DNA of 5,417 bases from an uncultured Rhodospirillales bacterium (GTDB taxonomy: Bacteria > Pseudomonadota > Alphaproteobacteria > ATCC43930 > CGMCC-115725). Below the pieces are notes generated by a model. That model worked only from the letters and a program-made list of their open reading frames with translations, ran no database searches and had not been told where the DNA came from. A program made the translations under genes and the position numbers. The stretch's first letter is position 1, and each line of letters opens with the position of its first letter. Location of the stretch: NCBI GenBank assembly GCA_903897565.1, contig CAIUCF010000175.1, forward strand, positions 1 to 5,417, read 5' to 3'. This document shows positions 1-5,322 of this stretch, in pieces.

Positions 1-454
1 CGGCGCGATCCGGCTCGGGCCGAAGACCGTGCTCGCGCATTTCGGCGAGATCCATCCCCGGCTGATGCGGGTGCTCGACCTGAGGGGCCCCGCGATCGGT
101 TTCGAGGTCTATCTCGACGCCATCCCCTTCGCCAAGGCGGGCAAGGGCAAGGGGGCGTTCCGGCCCTCGGCGCTGCAGCCGGTCGAGCGCGACTTCGCCT
201 TCATTCTGGACGAGAGCGTGACAGCCGAGCAACTGTTGCGGGCGGCGAAGGGGTCCGATCGCAAACTGATCAGCGATATTCGGCTGTTCGACGTCTATAC
301 CGGTCCGGGCGTGCCCGAGGGCAAGAAGTCGCTGGCGTTCACGGTGACCCTGCAGCCGGTCGAGGCGACCCTGACGGACGAGGTGCTGGAGCAGTTCTCC
401 AAGGCGCTGGTCGCCAATGTGGCCAAGCAGACCGGCGGCGTGTTGAGAGGATAG
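1..454 (+). CDS. pheT: Phenylalanine--tRNA ligase beta subunit, C-terminal part (partial)
   Basis: This is the last ~150 residues of the beta chain of the alpha2-beta2 enzyme that charges tRNA-Phe in the cytoplasm. The first complete codon is at base 2 and the reading frame is open to the left edge, so the 5' part lies outside the window. Fragment residues 1-45 (GAIRLGPKTVLAHFGEIHP...) are the end of the catalytic-like core domain. Residues from about 54 to 150 form the ferredoxin-fold anticodon-binding (FDX-ACB) domain, recognisable by VERDFAF, the conserved segment DVYTGPGVPEGKKSLAF and the closing helix. The TAG stop is at 452-454. argC follows within 11 nt on the same strand, which suggests co-transcription. 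pheS and the rest of pheT should lie to the left. The family match is very strong, and no defect is visible in the part present. Confidence 0.96.
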   Translation, partial: GAIRLGPKTVLAHFGEIHPRLMRVLDLRGPAIGFEVYLDAIPFAKAGKGKGAFRPSALQPVERDFAFILDESVTAEQLLRAAKGSDRKLISDIRLFDVYTGPGVPEGKKSLAFTVTLQPVEATLTDEVLEQFSKALVANVAKQTGGVLRG

Positions 455-459
455 AGGAG
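454..459 (+). promoter_or_regulatory. Ribosome binding site that decides the argC start
   Basis: GAGGAG at 454-459 begins on the last base of the pheT stop codon. It abuts ATG 460 with no spacer but lies 6 nt before ATG 466, so it supports initiation at 466. A second purine run, AGAGGA at 446-451, would serve ATG 460 with an 8-nt spacer and lies inside the pheT coding sequence. Both starts are therefore possible, differing by two residues; 466 has the better signal. Confidence 0.55.
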
Positions 460-465
460 ATGGCG

Positions 466-1419
466 ATGCGCAAGCGGCTCTTCATCGACGGCGAAGCCGG
501 CACCACCGGGCTCGAGATCTTCGCGCGCCTCAAGGAGCGGCCGGACCTCGAGATCCTCCGGCTCGCGCCCGAGCGGCGCAAGGATGCCGGCGCGCGGGCC
601 GAGGCCCTGAACAGCAGCGATCTCGCCGTGCTCTGCCTGCCCGACGACGCCGCGGTCGAGGCGGTGGCGTTGATCACCAATCCGGCGACGCGGGTGCTCG
701 ACGCCAGCACGGCGCACCGCACCCTGCCGGACTGGGTCTATGGCTTTGCCGAATTGACGAAGGGCCAGGCCGAACGCATCGCGGCGGCGAGCCGGGTCGG
801 CAATCCGGGCTGCTACGCCACCGGCGCCATCGCGCTGCTGCGGCCGTTGATCGAGGCCGGCGTGCTGCCAAGGGACTATCCCGTCGCGCTCAACGCGGTC
901 TCCGGCTACACCGGCGGCGGCAAGTCGATGATCGCGGCCTTCGAGAACCCGGAGAGCCCCGGCTACGAGACCACAGGCGGTTTCGAATACGGGCTGAGCT
1001 TCCAGCACAAGCATGTCCCGGAGATCGTCGGCCACAGCGGGCTCGGCCATCCGCCCGTGTTCATCCCGTCGGTCGGGCGCTATCCGCGCGGCATGCTCGT
1101 CAACCTGCCGCTGGCGCTCTGGCACCTCGCGCCCGATCTGTCGGCGGACACGCTGCACCGGATCTATGCCGAACATTACGCTGGTGGTGGCCAGGTGCGG
1201 GTGAAGCCCCTGCGCAAGGTCGGCGGCAAGGAGGGCGCGGGCGACCGTATCGAGGCCGACGGCCTCGCCAATACCGATTTCCTCGACATCCATGTTTATG
1301 TGAACGAAGCGACGAGCCAAGTGCTCGTGGTGGCGCAACTCGACAATCTCGGCAAGGGCGCCTGCGGCGCTGCGATCCAGAATATCGGCCTGATGCTCGG
1401 TCTCGATGGGCTGGGGTGA
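466..1419 (+). CDS. argC: N-acetyl-gamma-glutamyl-phosphate reductase, type 2
   Basis: The enzyme reduces N-acetyl-glutamyl-5-phosphate to N-acetyl-glutamate semialdehyde with NADPH, the third step of arginine biosynthesis, in the cytoplasm. With the 466 start it is 317 residues. The nucleotide-binding loop GEAGTTG is at 9-15. The catalytic-cysteine motif GNPGCYATG has Cys at residue 116. SGYTGGGK is at 146-153, and the conserved HKHVPEI is at 181-187. The short length and the FIDGEAGTTGLEI opening, in place of the GxxGYxG of longer enzymes, put it in the short 'type 2' ArgC class known from alphaproteobacteria and others. It sits directly behind pheT, so its transcription probably depends on that operon. 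The start could also be ATG 460, adding Met-Ala. All key residues seen are intact, so the gene looks functional. Confidence 0.95.
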   Translation: MRKRLFIDGEAGTTGLEIFARLKERPDLEILRLAPERRKDAGARAEALNSSDLAVLCLPDDAAVEAVALITNPATRVLDASTAHRTLPDWVYGFAELTKGQAERIAAASRVGNPGCYATGAIALLRPLIEAGVLPRDYPVALNAVSGYTGGGKSMIAAFENPESPGYETTGGFEYGLSFQHKHVPEIVGHSGLGHPPVFIPSVGRYPRGMLVNLPLALWHLAPDLSADTLHRIYAEHYAGGGQVRVKPLRKVGGKEGAGDRIEADGLANTDFLDIHVYVNEATSQVLVVAQLDNLGKGACGAAIQNIGLMLGLDGLG

Positions 1420-1460
1420 GAACGGGATCGCGTTGGACCGTGTCGCGCCAGCCATAGGAC

Positions 1461-1565
1461 CGTCATCCCCGCGAAGGCGGGGATCCGTCCGGCCGTCGGA
1501 GCGGATCGGTGCCTGCAACATCGGACCTGACGGCGCCATGGATCCCCGCCTTCGCAGGAATGACG
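1461..1565. repeat. Long inverted-repeat element (dispersed alphaproteobacterial type)
   Basis: The left arm 1461-1486 (beginning CGTCATCCCCGCGAAGG) and the right arm 1540-1565 are inverted copies that match at 24 of 26 positions by eye, separated by a 53-nt loop region. The left arm also contains its own small hairpin, CCCCGC-GAAG-GCGGGG, at 1467-1482. This is the common intergenic repeat family with a CGTCATTCCCGCG...GGGAATCC consensus, found scattered in many alphaproteobacterial genomes. It carries no ORF of its own. In RNA it would fold into a long stem 42 nt after the argC stop, so it may protect or end the pheT-argC transcript, although no T-tract follows. A related copy lies at the right edge of the window. 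Confidence 0.85.
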
Positions 1566-1602
1566 GGGGAGGGCGGTGGCTGCCGGTGAACGAGACCTTC
1601 CG

Positions 1603-2886
1603 GTGAGCAGCACCACTTCCCTGCTATTGTCGCGCCGCTTTCTGCCGTTGTTCCTGATCCAGACCAGCAGCTCCTTCGCCGATAACGAGTTCAAGAGCGC
1701 GTTCACGATGTTCGCGACCTATCGGCTGCCGCTGACCGGCGCCCAGGCCGGCATGCTCGGCGCGGCGGCGGCCGCCATGGTGGTGGTGCCGTTCATGCTG
1801 TATTCGGCCAATGCCGCACGCATGGCGGATTCGATCGAGCGCAAGGTGCTGCTGCGCGGTCTCAAATACTTCGAGCTGGTCACCGCCCTGGTCGCGGTCG
1901 CTGCCTTGCTGATCGGCAATCTGACCTCGGGGCTGATCGCGTTGTTCGCCTTCGGTGCCCAGGCCGCGGTATCGAGCCCGGTCAAATACGCGCTGCTGCC
2001 GCAATATCTCGGCAAGAACGAACTCGTCGCCGGCAACGGCTTGTTCGAGGGCGGCACCTTCATCGCGACCCTGGCCGGCGGCATTCTCGGCAACCTCGCC
2101 GCGGAACCACATTGGGGCGCGCAAGCGGCCGGCGCGATCCTGATCGCCTCGGTCCTGGTCGGCGTGGTGGCGAGCCATTTCCTCGAACCCGCGCCCTGTC
2201 CCCATCCCGGTGCCCGGATCAGCTGGGTGCCGCTCAACGGCGCGCGCCGGGTGATCCGGCAGGCCGCCGCCTTGCCGGCCATCCATCTGCCGATCCTCGG
2301 CATCTCCTGGTATTGGGTCGTGGGCGCGATCCTGCTGTCGCAGTTTCCGGCCTGGACCAAGCAGTCGCTCGACGCCGACAACATGGTCGTCACCCTGTTC
2401 CTGACGGTCTTTTCCGTCGGCATCCTCATCGGCGCCGTGCTCTGCGGCAAGTTGCTCAAGGGCGAGACCTCGGGACGCCTTGCGGGACCCTCGGCGCTCG
2501 TCATGGCCGTCGCCTTGCTCGACCTGTGGCTCGCCAACCCACCGGCACACCCGCTCGCCGATAGCCTGATCGGCATCGTGGGATTTGTCTCGACCGCGAA
2601 TGGCTGGCGCGTGCTCGCCGATTTGGCCGTGATCTCGATCTGCGGCGGCGTCTTCGTCGTTCCACTCTATGCCGTGGTCCAACAGCGCAGCCCCGCGGAC
2701 CAGCGTGCCGGCATGGTCGCCGCCAACAATATCTGGAACTCGACCTTCATGACGATCGCCGCCGGCCTCTGCGCCCTGATGCTGGCGCTGGGGGTGTCCG
2801 TGCCGGGACTCTTCGCCGTCCTGGCCGTGGGCACCCTGGTCACCGCCGGTCTGTCGTTCCGATACCTGCGCCAGACGGATAGCTAG
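1603..2886 (+). CDS. MFS transporter, LplT-like (lysophospholipid transporter type), stand-alone
   Basis: This is a polytopic inner-membrane protein of 427 residues from GTG 1603, with about 12 hydrophobic segments spread over its whole length. Family marks are FADNEFKSA at residues 25-33 (compare FNDNxFKxA of LplT and LplT-Aas proteins), SSPVKYALLPQYL at 124-136 followed by ELVAGNGLFEGGTF, and QRAGMVAANNIWNSTFM near the end. In characterised relatives (E. coli LplT) this domain moves lysophospholipids across the inner membrane for re-acylation by Aas. Here neither an acyltransferase nor an acyl-ACP synthetase domain is fused or adjacent, so the substrate is inferred only. GTG 1603 was chosen because LLLSRRFLPLF, where the family homology begins, follows it closely. 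GTG 1576 in the same frame adds nine residues and has a better ribosome binding site, so the start is uncertain. The gene is convergent with the next one. Confidence 0.85.
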   Translation: MSSTTSLLLSRRFLPLFLIQTSSSFADNEFKSAFTMFATYRLPLTGAQAGMLGAAAAAMVVVPFMLYSANAARMADSIERKVLLRGLKYFELVTALVAVAALLIGNLTSGLIALFAFGAQAAVSSPVKYALLPQYLGKNELVAGNGLFEGGTFIATLAGGILGNLAAEPHWGAQAAGAILIASVLVGVVASHFLEPAPCPHPGARISWVPLNGARRVIRQAAALPAIHLPILGISWYWVVGAILLSQFPAWTKQSLDADNMVVTLFLTVFSVGILIGAVLCGKLLKGETSGRLAGPSALVMAVALLDLWLANPPAHPLADSLIGIVGFVSTANGWRVLADLAVISICGGVFVVPLYAVVQQRSPADQRAGMVAANNIWNSTFMTIAAGLCALMLALGVSVPGLFAVLAVGTLVTAGLSFRYLRQTDS

Positions 2887-2902
2887 GCCCAACCCGGGCT
2901 AG
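2883..2902. terminator. Small hairpin spanning both convergent stop codons (weak terminator candidate)
   Basis: CTAG (2883-2886) pairs with CTAG (2899-2902) and CCC (2888-2890) with GGG (2896-2898), leaving a one-base bulge and the loop AACCC. The stem contains the TAG stop of the MFS gene and the TAG stop of the convergent LTxxQ gene. There is no T-run on either strand, so it is not a standard intrinsic terminator. No better terminator was seen in the 12-nt gap between the two genes. Confidence 0.25.
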
Positions 2903-3342
2903 TTCGCGGCAGGCTCCGGTGCCGGCGCGGCTGGCGTCGTATTCGCCGCCGTCACGTCCTTGGCACGCTTGCCGCGGCGATGCGGCATCAGATCGCTATC
3001 GGCGATCTGGCGCTGCTGCACCGTCAGGCTGGCCCAGAGCGGCGCCAGCGCCTGCGCCTCGCCGGCGTATTGCTTCTGCTGCTGCGCCAGCCAGGACGGC
3101 AGGTCGAGCGCCGGCTGGGTGCGATGCGCGGCGTAATCCGCCTTGCGCTCCTCGACATAGGCGTCCCAGAGCGGCTTCTGCGTCGGGGTCAGATTGAGAT
3201 CGGCCTCGGCCTTGGCCATTTTCTCGGTGAAGGAGAGCTTGGTCCCGCGGCTTGGAGCCGGACCGGGGCCGGTCGCCTGGGCGAGGGCCGGGGTGATCAG
3301 GAGCAGGGTCGCCAGACCCATGATTTTCAACGAACGCGGCAT
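2899..3342 (-). CDS. Exported LTxxQ-motif protein (Spy/CpxP-like)
   Basis: This is a 147-residue protein with a Sec signal peptide: MPRSLK, a hydrophobic stretch to about residue 20, and a likely cut after ALA at residue 21. There is no lipobox cysteine, so a soluble periplasmic location is expected. The mature part is helical and charged and carries two LTxxQ motifs, LTPTQ at 51-55 and LTVQQ at 106-110. Such paired motifs mark the Spy/CpxP-like family, whose studied members are small periplasmic chaperones or envelope-stress and metal sensors. The C-terminus (about 120-147) has a basic patch, HRRGKRAK, then an Ala/Pro-rich tail that looks disordered. The start is well supported by GGAGGA with a 6-nt spacer. 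It shares its strand with the NmrA-like gene 104 nt upstream but has its own promoter candidate. The function is a family-level inference only. Confidence 0.85.
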   Translation of the reverse strand: MPRSLKIMGLATLLLITPALAQATGPGPAPSRGTKLSFTEKMAKAEADLNLTPTQKPLWDAYVEERKADYAAHRTQPALDLPSWLAQQQKQYAGEAQALAPLWASLTVQQRQIADSDLMPHRRGKRAKDVTAANTTPAAPAPEPAAN

Positions 3343-3348
3343 GATAAT

Positions 3349-3354
3349 TCCTCC
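3349..3354 (-). promoter_or_regulatory. Ribosome binding site of the LTxxQ gene
   Basis: On the minus strand this reads GGAGGA, 6 nt before the ATG at 3342-3340. It is the strongest Shine-Dalgarno sequence in the window and fixes that start against the in-frame Met at residue 8. Confidence 0.75.
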
Positions 3355-3369
3355 GTTGTGGCGAAGGGA

Positions 3370-3398
3370 TCTGTATCATGTTCCTAGTTTGTTCTCAA
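3370..3398 (-). promoter_or_regulatory. Candidate sigma70-type promoter of the LTxxQ gene
   Basis: On the minus strand, TTGAGA (3398-3393, 5 of 6 to the -35 consensus) is followed after 17 nt by TACAGA (3375-3370, 3 of 6 to the -10 consensus). The surrounding 3365-3435 stretch is distinctly AT-richer than the rest of the window, as expected for a promoter. Transcription would begin near 3363, giving a leader of about 20 nt. The -10 match is weak, so this is a suggestion from spacing and base composition. Confidence 0.4.
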
Positions 3399-3446
3399 CA
3401 CCTAAAAGCGTGAACGACGACTCATAACATAACCTGGGGGTAGCCG

Positions 3447-4403
3447 TCAGCCCGAGATGGATCCAGGCGTCGCCACGGCACGCCAGTCTTGCCGCTTAGC
3501 CCAGTCGCGGAAGGTCTCCAGCTGTAGCGGGATCTGCGCCAGCACGGGGGTGACATCGAACAGGAACGGCCGCAACACCGAATCATTGTTGAAGCTATAG
3601 AAATCGGCGAAGGCGGCGATATAGCCCGCGCGGTCGGCGCCGGTCCGGTGGATGAAGCGGTCGAAGGTGTCGGCCCCGAAATCCGCCGGCGAAATGTATT
3701 CGTAGCGGATCTCAACGCCCATCGCGTCCGACAGGGCGGCGCGGATGGCTTCCGGCGACAGCACCTCCGGCCCGGCGATCCGCAGCCGCGCGCCGGGCAG
3801 ATCGTCGCGATCGAGCGCGGCGATCATGAACCGGGCGACGTCGTCGAGCGAGATCGGGCAGAAGCGCAGCGCCGGTTTATGAGGGTAGCGATAGAGGTGC
3901 TCGGCCAGCAGAACGGGCAACGCGTATGACGTCAGCCAGTTATCCATGAACAGGGTCGGGCGGAAGATCACCAGCGGCAGATCGAGCCCCTCGAGGATCA
4001 TCTCCAGCTCGCGCATCAGATCATAGGTCGCCTGGCCGCAGGGATAGTCGGCGGGATCCGGCGACCACATCGTCGAATTATGGATGAAACGCCGAATTCC
4101 CGCGCGCTTAGCCGCCGCGCCGACATTGCGCGTGGCGGCCCGCAGCCTGTCGGGCAGGTCGAGCAGCGGCGGCTGGAAGAACACTCCATCCGCCCCGGCG
4201 AGCGCGCGGTCGAGCGAGGCCGGATCGCCGGTATCGGCGACGACGGTCTCGACGCCTTTGAATTCGTCGGCGACGAACAGAGCAGGCTGCCGCGTCACCG
4301 CGCGCGGCCGATGCCCGGCGCGCAGCAACTGCCCGACCTGTGCCAGACCCTGGCGGGACGAGGCATTGAAGACGGTGACCAACTGGCTCTGGCTCTGGCT
4401 CAT
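3447..4403 (-). CDS. NmrA-like NAD(P)-binding protein (atypical short-chain dehydrogenase fold)
   Basis: This is a 318-residue cytoplasmic protein with an N-terminal Rossmann fold. The first strand and turn read VTVFNASSRQGLAQVGQLL (residues 9-27), followed by the second strand HRPRAVTR. GADGVFFQPP at 70-79 and the helix and strand RAGIRRFIHNST at 100-111 match the NmrA/NAD(P)-dependent sugar-epimerase pattern. IFRPTLFMDNW at 146-156 and ISLDDVARFMIAAL at 184-197 also fit. NmrA-type proteins often sense the NAD(P) redox state, while others are quinone or isoflavone-type reductases; I cannot tell which applies here. The glycine-rich loop is unusual (NASSRQG), and the usual active-site Lys is Arg in YDLMR (127-131). 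ATG 4403 was chosen because the Rossmann fold begins just after it; the upstream 55-codon extension is Arg-rich and unlike the family. It is divergent from the GST gene. Confidence 0.85.
   Translation of the reverse strand: MSQSQSQLVTVFNASSRQGLAQVGQLLRAGHRPRAVTRQPALFVADEFKGVETVVADTGDPASLDRALAGADGVFFQPPLLDLPDRLRAATRNVGAAAKRAGIRRFIHNSTMWSPDPADYPCGQATYDLMRELEMILEGLDLPLVIFRPTLFMDNWLTSYALPVLLAEHLYRYPHKPALRFCPISLDDVARFMIAALDRDDLPGARLRIAGPEVLSPEAIRAALSDAMGVEIRYEYISPADFGADTFDRFIHRTGADRAGYIAAFADFYSFNNDSVLRPFLFDVTPVLAQIPLQLETFRDWAKRQDWRAVATPGSISG
4384..4401 (-). repeat. Three tandem 6-bp repeats encoding Ser-Gln at the NmrA-like N-terminus
   Basis: TGGCTC is repeated three times on the plus strand. 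On the coding strand it gives Ser-Gln x3 (residues 2-7) right after the start Met. Changes in unit number would keep the reading frame. Confidence 0.7.
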
Positions 4404-4430
4404 GGCGTTCTCGCGGGACAGCCTGCGTCT

Positions 4431-4452
4431 CGGCGAAACTCGGCTAAACTCG
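4431..4452. repeat. 10-bp direct repeat upstream of the NmrA-like gene
   Basis: CGGCGAAACT (4431-4440) is followed immediately by CGGCTAAACT (4441-4450), matching at 9 of 10 positions, and then by a further CG. The two copies are one helical turn apart and lie 28-47 nt upstream of the NmrA-like start. This could be an operator or promoter element, or simply chance. Confidence 0.35.
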
Positions 4453-4485
4453 CGCCCATGTCCACCGCGAATCCCCGAGAAGCCG

Positions 4486-4578
4486 ATGCCGACCCTTGCC
4501 ACCCTCGAGCGTTTCATCGCCCGCGTCGAGGCCCATGCCCATGCCGAAGCGGGGGTAGGCGCGTCCAAATCGGGCTAG
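4486..4578 (+). pseudogene. 5' remnant of a SnoaL/NTF2-like (nuclear transport factor 2 family) gene
   Basis: A 30-codon ORF starts at ATG 4486 with GAGAAG 3 nt upstream. Its first 22 residues, MPTLATLERFIARVEAHAHA then EA, closely resemble the N-terminus of a common family of ~130-residue SnoaL/NTF2-like proteins in proteobacteria. As I recall them, these begin MPTxxTLERFIAxVExNAHxEAIExFY. After Glu-Ala the family sequence should continue, but here it reads GVGASKSG and stops at TAG 4576-4578. I looked in the other frames up to the GST start and saw no continuation, so this looks like a deletion that kept only the 5' end rather than a simple frameshift. The match rests on memory of the family and a short stretch, so it is moderately sure. 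The alternative is a chance small ORF in a GST leader. Confidence 0.5.
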
Positions 4579-4656
4579 CCGAAATTCCGCGTGTATGAGG
4601 CGATCCTGTTGGCTAGTCTCGACGGGCATAACAAGAACCGGAAAAGGTCCCCGCCC

Positions 4657-5298
4657 ATGCTCACCGTCCATCATCTCGGCAAGTCGCAGTCGGAGCGGAT
4701 CGTCTGGCTCTGTGAGGAGCTCGAAATTCCCTATGAGCTCGAGGTCTATACCCGGGATGTCGTGACCATGCTGGCGCCGCCGGAATACAAGGCGCTGCAC
4801 CCGCTCGGCATCGCACCGGTGATTACCGAGGGCGATCTGGTGCTGGGCGAGTCCGGCGCGATCATGGAATACATCATCTGGACCCATGGCGGCGGCCGGC
4901 TCGGCATCGCGCCGGGACAGAAGCATTATCCGGACTATCTGTTCTGGATGCACATGGCCAACGGCACCCTGATGTCGGCCGAGATTTTCCGCATGTACGC
5001 ACCCTATTTCACCGGCATCGACAAGAGCCCGGCGGCGCATTCGATCATGTCGCGCGCCGAGCGCACCTACGAGATGATCGACGCGCGGCTCGCCGAGTCC
5101 GACTACCTCGTCGGCGACAGCTTCACGGCGGCCGACATCATCAATCTGTTCCCGCTGACGACGATGCGCGCCTTCGTGCCGCGCGATCTCTCGGCCTATC
5201 CCAATATTCTCAGCTATTTGAAGCGCATGGGTGCGCGCCCGGCCTATCAGCGGGCGATGGCCAAGGGCGATCCGGGGATGAAATTGATGCTGGAGTGA
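4657..5298 (+). CDS. Glutathione S-transferase family protein
   Basis: This is a cytosolic, probably dimeric enzyme of 213 residues, the usual GST length. It would conjugate or reduce substrates with glutathione. The thioredoxin-fold N-terminal domain (1 to about 77) opens with MLTVHHLGKSQSERIVWLCE, where Ser10 or Ser12 is the likely glutathione-activating residue. It has the cis-proline segment GIAPVI (Pro54) and the glutathione gamma-glutamyl-binding pair Glu65-Ser66 in LGESGAIMEYI. The all-helical C-terminal domain has the folding N-cap motif in YLVGDSFTAADI (Ser155...Asp160) and a closing LKRMGARPAYQRA. ATG 4657 is chosen because GST homology begins exactly there. AAAAGG at 4642-4647 (9-nt spacer) is a modest ribosome binding site. 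An in-frame GTG at 4591 would add 22 residues with no family match. The substrate cannot be told from the sequence, and no promoter was clear. Confidence 0.93.
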   Translation: MLTVHHLGKSQSERIVWLCEELEIPYELEVYTRDVVTMLAPPEYKALHPLGIAPVITEGDLVLGESGAIMEYIIWTHGGGRLGIAPGQKHYPDYLFWMHMANGTLMSAEIFRMYAPYFTGIDKSPAAHSIMSRAERTYEMIDARLAESDYLVGDSFTAADIINLFPLTTMRAFVPRDLSAYPNILSYLKRMGARPAYQRAMAKGDPGMKLMLE

Positions 5299-5318
5299 GG
5301 GGGCGATGCCTCGCCCCC
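5299..5318 (+). terminator. Perfect hairpin directly after the GST stop codon
   Basis: GGGGGCGA (5299-5306) and TCGCCCCC (5311-5318) form a perfect 8-bp GC-rich stem with the loop TGCC. The stem starts on the base after the TGA stop. It is followed by AAAT rather than a T-run, so it is either a T-less terminator or a 3'-end stabilising hairpin for the GST message. Confidence 0.55.
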
Positions 5319-5322
5319 AAAT

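Noticed and set aside
295..1539. Long open frame on the minus strand, opposite argC
   Set aside because: It covers pheT, argC and the repeat with low-complexity, Arg-rich sequence and no family motif; argC on the plus strand has its catalytic motifs intact.
1461..1565. CRISPR-like or small-RNA gene in the argC-MFS gap
   Set aside because: There are only two inverted arms with no direct repeats or regular spacers, no T-run terminator, and the arms match a dispersed intergenic repeat seen again at the right edge.
1624..2892. Long open frame on the minus strand, opposite the MFS gene
   Set aside because: Its product is rich in Arg, Asp, Gln, Gly and His with no recognisable domain. It is the typical antisense shadow of a high-GC gene, while the plus strand shows clear MFS motifs.
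3350..3390. Possible EcfG-type promoter (GGAAC on the minus strand) for the LTxxQ gene
   Set aside because: GGAAC is present near 3384-3380, but no CGTT follows at the required 16-18 nt spacing.
4404..4568. N-terminal extension of the NmrA-like gene by 55 codons
   Set aside because: The extension is Arg-rich, unlike any Rossmann-protein N-terminus, and overlaps the SnoaL/NTF2-like remnant; the fold begins just after ATG 4403.
4609..4632. Possible sigma70 promoter for the GST gene (TTGGCT and CATAAC)
   Set aside because: The spacer is only 12 nt and both boxes match poorly.
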